A program made the translations under genes and the position numbers. A stretch of DNA of 13,235 bases from an uncultured Clostridia bacterium (GTDB taxonomy: Bacteria; Bacillota; Clostridia; TANB77; CAG-508): the NCBI GenBank assembly GCA_944393755.1, contig CALYBF010000027.1, forward strand, positions 1-13,235, in the 5' to 3' direction. The notes under the pieces were generated by a model, which was given only the letters and a program-made list of their open reading frames with translations, was not told the DNA's origin and did no database searches. Position 1 is the stretch's first letter, and each line of letters starts with the position of its first letter. This document shows, piece after piece, positions 1 through 8,010 of the stretch.

Positions 1-100
1 GATAGTTTTAGTTAAAATAGAACGACATTTTAGTCGTGGCAAAGACTTTATTGGGAATTTTAACATTTTAACATTTTCTTAAAAAACCTTACGGAAATGC

Positions 101-129
101 TTGACTTATACGTTTATCTATGATACAAT
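101..129 (+). promoter_or_regulatory. Sigma-A-type promoter of the rpoBC unit
   Basis: TTGACT at 101-106 and TACAAT at 124-129 are separated by exactly 17 bases. A TGn extended -10 (TG at 121-122) precedes the -10 hexamer. Transcription would start near 135-137, about 335 bases ahead of the rpoB start. The match is close to the vegetative consensus, and no competing promoter of this quality was seen between it and rpoB. Confidence 0.8.
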
Positions 130-238
130 AATTACCAGAATTTCTTAAAAATGGATTTGCAACCCAAAGTTTTAAAGATAGGGTGATTAAAATAAAAAGG
201 TTAAATATTTGTTAAAACTAATAAAATAGCTAAAAAGG

Positions 239-272
239 AGTTGAAAAGTAAAAAATTTTCAATTGCTTTTTT
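239..272 (+). terminator. Terminator-like hairpin inside the rpoB leader
   Basis: AGTTGAAAA (239-247) pairs with TTTTCAATT (256-264), with one G-U pair and an 8-base loop. GC and six T residues (267-272) follow. The stem is AT-rich and therefore weak, but stem plus T-run is the form of a Rho-independent terminator. It lies about 100 bases after the predicted start of transcription. It could act as an attenuator or end a short RNA of about 135 bases. Confidence 0.45.
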
Positions 273-367
273 ATTGCCATTTTTTAAAGTCCATTTTTTA
301 TCCAAAAGCTTAAAATTAAAGAAAGAGGAATCAAATTTAAGGAGCCCTAGGGTTTTAGGTTGATAGC

Positions 368-392
368 AGACAAGCTAAAATTTTAGACAAGC
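368..392 (+). repeat. AGACAAGC direct repeats around a palindrome
   Basis: AGACAAGC occurs at 368-375 and again at 385-392, exactly 17 bases apart. Between and overlapping the copies is the perfect 12-base palindrome CTAAAATTTTAG (375-386). This could be a protein-binding site or part of a folded leader. No function is known from the sequence. Confidence 0.4.
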
Positions 393-397
393 AAATT

Positions 398-455
398 AAA
401 TTCTGAGAAGGACTTTCTTTAAAAAAATAAATTTATTTCTGCTTAGAATTTTTTT
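398..455 (+). promoter_or_regulatory. Hairpin with T-run next to the rpoB ribosome binding site
   Basis: AAATTCTGAG (398-407) pairs with CTTAGAATTT (442-451), ten pairs including one G-U, closing a 34-base loop that contains the AT palindrome at 425-438. Seven T residues run from 449 to 455, and the Shine-Dalgarno sequence GAGGTGA begins at 458. It could end transcription early or limit ribosome access. It resembles the outer stem ahead of rpoC (4251-4324). Confidence 0.45.
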
Positions 456-469
456 ATGAGGTGATTTTT

Positions 470-3400
470 TTGAAAATAAGAGAGATTAACCACGAGAAAT
501 CTTCACGTAAAGATTTCGCTAAAGTTGGTGATTTTATTGAGATGCCTAATCTTATCAAAGTACAAAAAGATTCATATGATAGTTTTGTAAATGAAGGATT
601 AGGAGAAGTCTTAAAAGATATTTCACCAATCGAAGACTATTCTGGAAATTTAGTTCTTGAGTTTTTTGACTATTACATGGAAGACAAAACTAAATACACA
701 GTAGAAGAAGCAAAAGAAAGAGATGCAACTTATTCTACAAGATTACACGTAAAAGTTAGATTAATTAATCGTGAAACAGGAGAAATCAAAGAACAAGAAA
801 TCTATTTAGGTGATTTTCCACTTATGACAGATAGTGGAACATTTATCATAAATGGAGCAGAAAGAGTTGTAGTAAGCCAATTAGTACGTTCACCTGGATG
901 TTATTATGGTGAAGAATTTGACACAAAAACAGGAAAAAGAACATATACATCTACAGTAATGCCACTACGTGGAGCTTGGCTTGAATATGAAACAGATGGA
1001 AATGATATTTTCTGGGTACGTGTTGATAGAACAAGAAAAGTACCAATCACAACTTTATTAAGAGCAATTGGTCTTGCAACAGATAGTCAAATACTTGACT
1101 TTTTTGGTAATGAAGAAATGCTTAAAGCGACAATTAGTAAAGACACAATAAAAGACCAAGATGAAGCATTAATAGAAATTTATAAAAAGTTAAGACCAGG
1201 AGAACTTCCAACAGTTGATGCTGCAAGAAATTTATTTAATGGTTTATTCTTTGATAATAAAAGATATGATCTAGCAAAAGTTGGTAGATATAAATTTAAC
1301 CAAAAATTATCATTAGCATCAAGAATAAAAGGAAAAGTAGCAGCAGATGATATAGTAGATAGTGAAACAGGAGAAGTTTTTGTAAACGCTGGAGAAACAA
1401 TATCAGATGAAGTTGCAGAAAATATACAAAATTCTGGAATAAATACAGTAGATATAATGTATATGGACAAAAAAATAAGAATAATAGGAAATAATACTGT
1501 AGATATTCACAAAGTATTACCAAATGTTGATTTAAGTAAATTACATATAAAAGAAAAAGTTAATTATAATGTATTACAAAATATAATAGAAAATACAGAT
1601 GAAAAAGAATTAGCTAAAGTAATAAAAGAAAGAATTGATGAATTAGTACCAAAACATATTACAACAGAAGATATGTTATCATCAGTAAACTTCTTATTTA
1701 ACTTAGCAAATGGACTTGGAGGCCCAGATGATATAGACCATTTAGCAAACCGTAGAATTCGTTGTGTTGGGGAATTATTACAAAATCAATTTAGAATTGG
1801 TTTAGCAAGACTTGAAAGAGTTGTTCGTGAAAGAATGACAATACAAGATTTAGATGTTGTAACACCACAAACATTAATAAATACAAAACCTATAACATCA
1901 GCAATAAGAGAATTCTTTGGAAGCTCACAATTATCACAATTTATGGACCAAACAAACCCATTATCAGAATTAACACATAAAAGAAGAATTTCAGCATTAG
2001 GACCAGGTGGTTTAACAAGAGAAAGAGCAGGTTTTGAAGTACGTGATGTTCACTATACACACTATGGAAGACTTTGCCCAATAGAATCACCAGAAGGACC
2101 AAACATTGGTCTTATATCAGCACTTTCATCATTCTCACAAATAAACGAGTATGGTTTTATAGAAACACCATATAGAAAAGTAGATCCAAAAACACATAAA
2201 CTAACAGATGAAGTAGAATATATGAGTGCAGATGTAGAAGATAATTATATTATAGCTCAAGCATCAGAACCAGTTGACAAAAATGGTAAATTTGTAAATA
2301 AGAGAATTAGAGTAAGACGTAAAAATGATATTATAGAAGTTGATAGTGATAAAGTACAATATGTAGATGTATCACCAAAACAATTAGTATCAGTAGCAGC
2401 AGCGATGATACCTTTCCTAGAGCATGATGATGCAAAAAGAGCTCTTATGGGTGCTAACATGCAACGTCAAGCAGTACCTTTAATGACAACAGAAAGCCCA
2501 ATAGTTGGAACAGGAATTGAATATAGAGCAGCAAAAGATTCTGGAATATTAGTATTAGCTGAAGATGACGGTGTTATTGAAAAAGTGACAGGAAGTTCAA
2601 TTACTGTTAAATACAAAAATGGAAAAACAGTTGTGCATAAATTACGTAAGTTCAAAAGAACAAATGGTGGAACTTGTATCAACCAAAAACCAATTGTTAA
2701 AAAAGGTGAAAAAGTTAAAAAAGGTGATGCCATTGCTGATGGACCAGCAACTTCAAATGGAGAAATGGCACTTGGTAAAAACGTGTTAGTAGCTTTTTCT
2801 ACTTGGGAAGGTTACAACTACGAAGATGCTATTTTAATTAATGAAAGATTAGTTAAAGAAGATACTTTCACATCAATTCATATTGAAGAATATGATTGTG
2901 AGTGCCGTGATACAAAATTAGGAGCAGAAGAAATCACAAGAGATATTCCAAACATTGGTGATGATTCATTAAAAGATTTAGACGAAAATGGAATTATAAG
3001 AATTGGTGCAGAAGTAAGACCAGGAGATATCTTAGTTGGAAAAGTTACTCCAAAAGGAGAAACAGAACTTACTGCAGAAGAAAGATTACTTCGTGCAATC
3101 TTTGGTGAAAAAGCTAGAGAAGTAAGAGATACTTCTTTAAGAGTACCACACGGAGAAGCTGGAACTGTTGTAGATGTTAAGATATTTACAAGAGATAATT
3201 CAGATGAATTAGGACCTGGAGTAAATCAAATAATTAGATGTTATATAGCAACAAAAAGAAAAATATCAGTCGGAGATAAAATGGCAGGAAGACACGGAAA
3301 CAAAGGCGTTATCTCAAGAGTATTACCAGAAGAAGATATGCCATTTTTACCAGATGGTACTCCAATAGATATATTATTAAACCCACTTGGTGTTCCTTCT

Positions 3401-4237
3401 CGTATGAACTTGGGTCAAGTTCTTGAAGTACATTTAGGTGGAGCTGCAAAAGCTTTAGGTTGGAAAATATCAACACCAGTATTTGATGGAGCAACAGAAG
3501 CAGATGTTAGAGAATTACTTAAAGAAGCTGGTATGAGTGAAGATGGAAAAACAACTCTTTATGATGGTAGAACAGGAGATCCATTTGGTAGCCCTGTAAC
3601 GGTTGGTGTTATGTATATGCTTAAACTACATCACTTAGTAGATGATAAAATACATGCTCGTTCAACTGGACCATACTCATTAGTTACACAACAACCTTTA
3701 GGTGGTAAAGCTCAATTTGGTGGACAACGTTTCGGAGAAATGGAAGTTTGGGCATTAGAGGCATATGGAGCAGCTTATACTTTACAAGAAATGTTGACAG
3801 TTAAATCTGATGATGTTGTAGGACGTGTTAAAACATATGAGGCAATTGTAAAAGGTGAAAATATCCCAGAACCAGGAGTTCCAGAAAGCTTCAAAGTTTT
3901 AGTAAAAGAACTTCAATCTTTAGGACTAGATGTACGTCTATATTCTGAAGACAATAAAGAACTTGAACTAAAAGAAGATGTAGAAGAGGGCGTAGAATAT
4001 GACCCAAGTAAAGAAAAAGAAATTTTATCAGAAGATGAAGTTTTAGAAAAAGGAGATTTAGACGGATATTCTGAAGAAAATGAAGAAGATAATAATTCAT
4101 TTGATGAAGGACAAGATGAATTAGATGATGGTAATGATGAATTATTTGAAGGGCTAGATGACGAAGGTGAAGAACTTTTATATGGTAATGATTTAGCAAA
4201 TGACAATCTAGATAATGATGATGATATTATAGAATAA
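470..4237 (+). CDS. rpoB: DNA-directed RNA polymerase subunit beta
   Basis: Encodes the beta subunit of core RNA polymerase, which with beta' forms the active centre. I chose the TTG at 470, giving 1255 residues: the GTG at 461 lies inside the Shine-Dalgarno sequence GAGGTGA (458-464), which sits 5 bases before the TTG. The N-terminal EMPNLIKVQKDSYDSF block, the DISPIEDYSG block, the rifampicin pocket (about residues 483-513) and the C-terminal GRHGNKG motif (940-946) are all present. At rifampicin-resistance positions the residues are wild type: D493, H503 and S508, equivalent to E. coli D516, H526 and S531. The protein ends in an acidic tail: residues 1195-1255 hold 28 Asp/Glu and no Lys or Arg. 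It is first in the rpoB-rpoC unit. No in-frame CGG codon was found. Confidence 0.98.
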   Translation: MKIREINHEKSSRKDFAKVGDFIEMPNLIKVQKDSYDSFVNEGLGEVLKDISPIEDYSGNLVLEFFDYYMEDKTKYTVEEAKERDATYSTRLHVKVRLINRETGEIKEQEIYLGDFPLMTDSGTFIINGAERVVVSQLVRSPGCYYGEEFDTKTGKRTYTSTVMPLRGAWLEYETDGNDIFWVRVDRTRKVPITTLLRAIGLATDSQILDFFGNEEMLKATISKDTIKDQDEALIEIYKKLRPGELPTVDAARNLFNGLFFDNKRYDLAKVGRYKFNQKLSLASRIKGKVAADDIVDSETGEVFVNAGETISDEVAENIQNSGINTVDIMYMDKKIRIIGNNTVDIHKVLPNVDLSKLHIKEKVNYNVLQNIIENTDEKELAKVIKERIDELVPKHITTEDMLSSVNFLFNLANGLGGPDDIDHLANRRIRCVGELLQNQFRIGLARLERVVRERMTIQDLDVVTPQTLINTKPITSAIREFFGSSQLSQFMDQTNPLSELTHKRRISALGPGGLTRERAGFEVRDVHYTHYGRLCPIESPEGPNIGLISALSSFSQINEYGFIETPYRKVDPKTHKLTDEVEYMSADVEDNYIIAQASEPVDKNGKFVNKRIRVRRKNDIIEVDSDKVQYVDVSPKQLVSVAAAMIPFLEHDDAKRALMGANMQRQAVPLMTTESPIVGTGIEYRAAKDSGILVLAEDDGVIEKVTGSSITVKYKNGKTVVHKLRKFKRTNGGTCINQKPIVKKGEKVKKGDAIADGPATSNGEMALGKNVLVAFSTWEGYNYEDAILINERLVKEDTFTSIHIEEYDCECRDTKLGAEEITRDIPNIGDDSLKDLDENGIIRIGAEVRPGDILVGKVTPKGETELTAEERLLRAIFGEKAREVRDTSLRVPHGEAGTVVDVKIFTRDNSDELGPGVNQIIRCYIATKRKISVGDKMAGRHGNKGVISRVLPEEDMPFLPDGTPIDILLNPLGVPSRMNLGQVLEVHLGGAAKALGWKISTPVFDGATEADVRELLKEAGMSEDGKTTLYDGRTGDPFGSPVTVGVMYMLKLHHLVDDKIHARSTGPYSLVTQQPLGGKAQFGGQRFGEMEVWALEAYGAAYTLQEMLTVKSDDVVGRVKTYEAIVKGENIPEPGVPESFKVLVKELQSLGLDVRLYSEDNKELELKEDVEEGVEYDPSKEKEILSEDEVLEKGDLDGYSEENEEDNNSFDEGQDELDDGNDELFEGLDDEGEELLYGNDLANDNLDNDDDIIE

Positions 4238-4250
4238 AATTAATTTAATA

Positions 4251-4324
4251 AATTCTAAAAAGTATAGAGGCGACATTAAATTTTGCAAGAGCGGTGGATA
4301 GTCCTCTAACCCTGTTTTAGAATT
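4251..4324 (+). promoter_or_regulatory. Two-tier hairpin between rpoB and rpoC
   Basis: AATTCTAAAA (4251-4260) is the exact reverse complement of TTTTAGAATT (4315-4324). Inside it TAGAGG (4265-4270) pairs with CCTCTA (4303-4308), leaving a 32-base apical loop (4271-4302) that is richer in G than its surroundings. No T-run follows, so it is not a standard terminator. It ends 20 bases before the rpoC Shine-Dalgarno sequence. It may be an RNA processing site, a translational control element for beta', or a protein-binding RNA. I do not recognise a known family. Confidence 0.55.
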
Positions 4325-4363
4325 ACCCTAAATAAATTATAGTGAAGGGAGAAAATAAGAAAA

Positions 4364-7300
4364 GTGGACGAATTAAATACTTTTAACAAATTAAAAATAG
4401 GAATTGCATCAGATGAAAAAATAAGAGAGTGGTCAAAAGGTGAAGTTAAAAAACCAGAAACAATTAACTATAGAACTCTAAAACCAGAAAAAGACGGTCT
4501 ATTTTGTGAAAGAATATTTGGACCAACAAAAGACTGGGAGTGCCATTGTGGTAAATATAAAAGAGTAAGATATAAAGGAATTGTTTGTGATAGATGTGGA
4601 GTTGAAGTTACAAAGGCTAAAGTTAGACGTGAAAGAATGGGACATATAGAACTTGCAGCACCTGTTGCACATATCTGGTATTTTAAAGGAATACCAAGTA
4701 GAATAGCGTTAATGCTTGATATTTCACCTAGAAATCTAGAAAAAATAATATATTTTGCTTCATATGTAGTAATAGATAAAGGAACAACAAATTTAGAAAA
4801 ATGCCAAGTGTTAACTGAAAAAGAATATCACGAAGCAGAAGAAAAATTTGGTAGAGGTTCTTTTAAAGCTAAAATGGGAGCAGAAGCTATAAGAGAATTA
4901 CTAGAACAAGTAGATGTGGAAAAATTATCAGAAGAAATCAAAAAAGAATTAGAAACAGCAAGTGAACAAAGAAAAGGAAAATTAGTAAAAAGACTAGATA
5001 CAGTAGAGGCATTTAGAATTTCAGGAAACAGACCAGAATGGATGGTTATGAATGTTGTACCAGTTATTCCACCAGAATTAAGACCAATGGTACAATTAGA
5101 TGGTGGTAGATTTGCAACATCAGACTTAAACGATTTATATAGAAGAGTTATAAATAGAAATAATCGTTTAAAAAGATTATTAGAATTAGGAGCACCTGAA
5201 ATAATTGTTAGAAATGAAAAAAGAATGCTTCAAGAATCAGTTGATGCTTTAATTGATAATGGAAGACGTGGAAGACCAGTAACAGGAGCTGGAAATAGAC
5301 CTTTAAAATCATTATCAGATTTATTAAAAGGAAAACAAGGACGTTTCCGTCAAAACTTATTAGGAAAACGTGTTGACTATTCTGGACGTTCTGTTATAGT
5401 AGTTGGACCAGAACTTAAAATATACCAATGTGGACTTCCAAAAGAAATGGCAGTTGAATTATTCAAACCATTTGTTATGAAAGAATTAGTAGAAAGAAAT
5501 ATAGCACAAAATATTAAAAATGCTAAAAGGATGGTAGAAAGATTAAGACCAGAAGTATGGGGAATATTAGAAGAAGTTATTAAAGATCACCCAGTTATGC
5601 TAAACCGTGCTCCTACATTACATAGACTTGGTATTCAAAGTTTTGAGCCGGTATTAGTAGAAGGTAGAGCAATAAAACTTCACCCATTAGTTTGTGAAGC
5701 GTTTAACGCAGACTTCGACGGAGACCAAATGGCAGTTCACTTACCTTTATCATTAGAAGCACAAGCAGAATCTAGATATTTAATGTTATCTACAAACAAC
5801 TTGCTTAAACCACAAGATGGTAAACCAGTTGCAGTACCAAGACTTGATATGATTTTAGGTTCATATTATTTAACAATGGTATTAGATGGTGAAAAAGGTG
5901 AAGGAAAATACTTTAGAGATCCAGAAGAAGCAATAATGGCTTATGAAAACCATGAAGTTGGAATTCATGCAAAAATCAATGTTAGAATAACAAAAAATAT
6001 TAATGGAGAAGAAAAAACAAAAAGAATAGAAACAAGTGTTGGAAGAATTATCTTTAACCAAGGAATTCCACAAGACTTAGGATTTATTGATAGAAAGAAA
6101 GATCCTTTCCAATATGAAATAGATTTTCCAGTTATGAAAAAATCTATGGGAACAATTATAGAAAGAGTTATTAGAACACATGGTTTAACAGAATCAGCAG
6201 AAGTAATAGATTATATAAAAGCTTTAGGATTTAAATATTCAACTTTAGCTGGTATAACTTTCTCAATGGATGATGTTAAAGTACCAGAAGCTAAAAAAGA
6301 TTTATTAAAAGAAGCTGATGAAAAAGTTGGAAATGTAAGAAAACAATATGTTCGTGGTTTAATAACAGATGATGAAAGATATAATGCTGTTATTAATATC
6401 TGGGAAGAAACAACAAATAAAGTAAGTAATGCAATGGAAGATAATTTTGAAGAATTGAACCCAATATATATGATGGTTAAATCTGGAGCCCGCGGTAATA
6501 TGAACCAATTACGCCAAATAGCAGGTATGCGTGGACTTATGGCTAGTACTACAGGTAAAGCAGTAGAAATTCCTATTAAATCATCATTTGCAGAAGGGCT
6601 TGATGCTCTAGAATACTTTATCTCAGCACACGGAGCTAGAAAAGGACTTTCAGATACAGCTTTAAGAACAGCTGACTCTGGATATTTAACAAGAAGATTA
6701 GTTGATGTATCACAAGATATCATAGTTAGAGAACACGACTGTGGAACTGAAGAAGGTATTATGGTATATGACATTAAAGATGGAAATCAAATAATAGAAA
6801 AAATGCAAGAAAGATTAATAGGAAGATATCCATTAGAAGATGTGTATAATCCAGAGACTAAAGAATTAATAGTAGACAAAGACACAATGATTACTGAAAA
6901 AATTGCTGACGAAATAGTAGAGGCAGGAATCGAAAAATTAAAAGTACGTTCAGTACTTGGATGCCACTCAAAACGTGGTGTATGTCAAAAATGTTATGGT
7001 ATGGGCTTAGCTAGAAGAGATTTAGTTTCTACTGGAGAATCTGTTGGTATTATTGCAGCTCAATCAATTGGTGAGCCTGGTACACAGCTTACTATGAGAA
7101 CAATTCACTCTGGTGGTGTTGCAGGTGTTGCAGATATTACACAAGGTCTTCCTAGAGTTGAAGAATTATTTGAAGCTAGAAAACCAAAAGGTGTTGCAAT
7201 AATTTCTGAAATAGCAGGTAAAGTTAAAATTAAAGAAACTAAGAAGAAAAAAGAAGTTATTGTTACTTCAAAAGATAACTCTAAATCTTATACAATACCA

Positions 7301-7891
7301 TTTGGTTCTAAGATGAAAGTTAAAGATGGAGATATGGTAGAAGTAGGAGATCCATTTATAGAAGGTTCTCTAAACCCTTCAGAAATCTTAGAAATAAAAG
7401 GACCAGAAGGTGTATATGAATACTTAATATCAGAAGTACAAAAAGTTTATAGAAACCAAGGTGTTGATATAAATGATAAACATATTGAAGTTATAGGTAG
7501 ACAAATGCTTAAGAAAGTTAGAGTTGAAGATAATGGAGATACAGATATGTTCCCAGGTGAATTAATCGATATGTACGAATTTGCAGATAAGAACAAAGAA
7601 GCAAAAGAACAAGGAAAACGTCCAGCAACAGGTAGAAGAGTACTTCTTGGTATTACAAAAGCATCTCTTGCAACAGATAGTTTCTTATCAGCAGCATCAT
7701 TCCAAGAAACAACAAGAGTTCTAACAGAAGCAGCTGTAAAAGGTAAAACAGATGATTTAGTTGGACTTAAAGAAAATGTTATTATTGGTAAATTAATTCC
7801 AGCAGGAACTGGTATGAAAAAATACCAAAATATCCATATAAATACTGAAAAAGAACTAGAAGAAACATCTGACACAGAAACAACAGTATAG
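4364..7891 (+). CDS. rpoC: DNA-directed RNA polymerase subunit beta'
   Basis: Encodes the 1175-residue beta' subunit, which carries the catalytic magnesium. Seen in order: N-terminal zinc site with C60, C62, C75 and C78; the catalytic motif NADFDGD at 448-454; the second zinc site with C793, C867, C874 and C877, whose last three keep the 7 and 3 residue steps known from E. coli; and the trigger-loop motif beginning MRTIHSGG at 911. The length is that of Firmicutes beta', without the large insertion found in proteobacteria. The GTG start at 4364 fits the conserved N terminus (ELNTFNKLKIGIAS). The Shine-Dalgarno sequence AAGGGAG (4345-4351) is 12 bases upstream, rather far. It follows rpoB after 126 bases and is closed by a hairpin at 7902. 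Confidence 0.98.
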   Translation: MDELNTFNKLKIGIASDEKIREWSKGEVKKPETINYRTLKPEKDGLFCERIFGPTKDWECHCGKYKRVRYKGIVCDRCGVEVTKAKVRRERMGHIELAAPVAHIWYFKGIPSRIALMLDISPRNLEKIIYFASYVVIDKGTTNLEKCQVLTEKEYHEAEEKFGRGSFKAKMGAEAIRELLEQVDVEKLSEEIKKELETASEQRKGKLVKRLDTVEAFRISGNRPEWMVMNVVPVIPPELRPMVQLDGGRFATSDLNDLYRRVINRNNRLKRLLELGAPEIIVRNEKRMLQESVDALIDNGRRGRPVTGAGNRPLKSLSDLLKGKQGRFRQNLLGKRVDYSGRSVIVVGPELKIYQCGLPKEMAVELFKPFVMKELVERNIAQNIKNAKRMVERLRPEVWGILEEVIKDHPVMLNRAPTLHRLGIQSFEPVLVEGRAIKLHPLVCEAFNADFDGDQMAVHLPLSLEAQAESRYLMLSTNNLLKPQDGKPVAVPRLDMILGSYYLTMVLDGEKGEGKYFRDPEEAIMAYENHEVGIHAKINVRITKNINGEEKTKRIETSVGRIIFNQGIPQDLGFIDRKKDPFQYEIDFPVMKKSMGTIIERVIRTHGLTESAEVIDYIKALGFKYSTLAGITFSMDDVKVPEAKKDLLKEADEKVGNVRKQYVRGLITDDERYNAVINIWEETTNKVSNAMEDNFEELNPIYMMVKSGARGNMNQLRQIAGMRGLMASTTGKAVEIPIKSSFAEGLDALEYFISAHGARKGLSDTALRTADSGYLTRRLVDVSQDIIVREHDCGTEEGIMVYDIKDGNQIIEKMQERLIGRYPLEDVYNPETKELIVDKDTMITEKIADEIVEAGIEKLKVRSVLGCHSKRGVCQKCYGMGLARRDLVSTGESVGIIAAQSIGEPGTQLTMRTIHSGGVAGVADITQGLPRVEELFEARKPKGVAIISEIAGKVKIKETKKKKEVIVTSKDNSKSYTIPFGSKMKVKDGDMVEVGDPFIEGSLNPSEILEIKGPEGVYEYLISEVQKVYRNQGVDINDKHIEVIGRQMLKKVRVEDNGDTDMFPGELIDMYEFADKNKEAKEQGKRPATGRRVLLGITKASLATDSFLSAASFQETTRVLTEAAVKGKTDDLVGLKENVIIGKLIPAGTGMKKYQNIHINTEKELEETSDTETTV

Positions 7892-7901
7892 TATAAACTT
7901 T

Positions 7902-7939
7902 AAATAGATAGAAAATTTAGGTTTTCTATCTATTTCTTT
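7902..7939 (+). terminator. Terminator of the rpoBC unit
   Basis: AAATAGATAGAAAA (7902-7915) pairs perfectly with TTTTCTATCTATTT (7922-7935) over 14 bases, with the 6-base loop TTTAGG. CTTT follows. The stem has little G+C and the T tail is short, but it begins 10 bases after the rpoC stop and lies just before a new promoter, as expected of a terminator. Confidence 0.75.
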
Positions 7940-7952
7940 GTCTAAACATACC

Positions 7953-7981
7953 TTGACAAAATCACTATTTGTTAGTAAAAT
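7953..7981 (+). promoter_or_regulatory. Sigma-A-type promoter of the gdpP unit
   Basis: TTGACA (7953-7958) and TAAAAT (7976-7981) are spaced by exactly 17 bases, with one mismatch to the -10 consensus. It lies between the rpoC terminator and the gdpP ribosome binding site, so gdpP and the genes after it form a separate transcription unit. Confidence 0.8.
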
Positions 7982-8010
7982 AAAATAGAATTAATAGAAG
8001 GAGATTTTGT

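Larger units (their letters stand above)
130..469 (+). other. Long untranslated leader of rpoB
   Basis: This stretch of about 340 bases has no convincing gene. It holds a terminator-like hairpin at 239-272, the palindrome CCCTAGGG at 345-352, two AGACAAGC direct repeats (368-375 and 385-392) flanking and overlapping the palindrome CTAAAATTTTAG (375-386), and a second hairpin with a T-run at 398-455 just ahead of the ribosome binding site. Bases 1-100, before the promoter, hold only a small ACGAC/GTCGT hairpin (22-37) and no recognisable end of rplL, the usual upstream neighbour. The structure suggests leader-mediated control of RNA polymerase synthesis, but I do not recognise a known leader family. 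Confidence 0.55.

Noticed and set aside
2..82. A 26-codon open frame at the window start ending in TAA
   Set aside because: The peptide does not resemble the end of L7/L12 or any family I know, and it is too short to call.
151..186. An 11-codon open frame ATG...TGA in the rpoB leader
   Set aside because: No Shine-Dalgarno sequence precedes the ATG and the peptide has no run of regulatory codons, so a leader peptide is not supported.
461..469. GTG at 461 as the rpoB start
   Set aside because: It lies inside the Shine-Dalgarno sequence GAGGTGA; the TTG at 470 has correct spacing.
1919..2020. Rifampicin-resistance changes in rpoB
   Set aside because: The pocket residues at the known positions are wild type.
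3891..4206. Long minus-strand open frames opposite the end of rpoB
   Set aside because: They are antisense to the acidic, low-complexity tail, have biased composition and no ribosome binding site; similar minus-strand frames elsewhere are also shadows.
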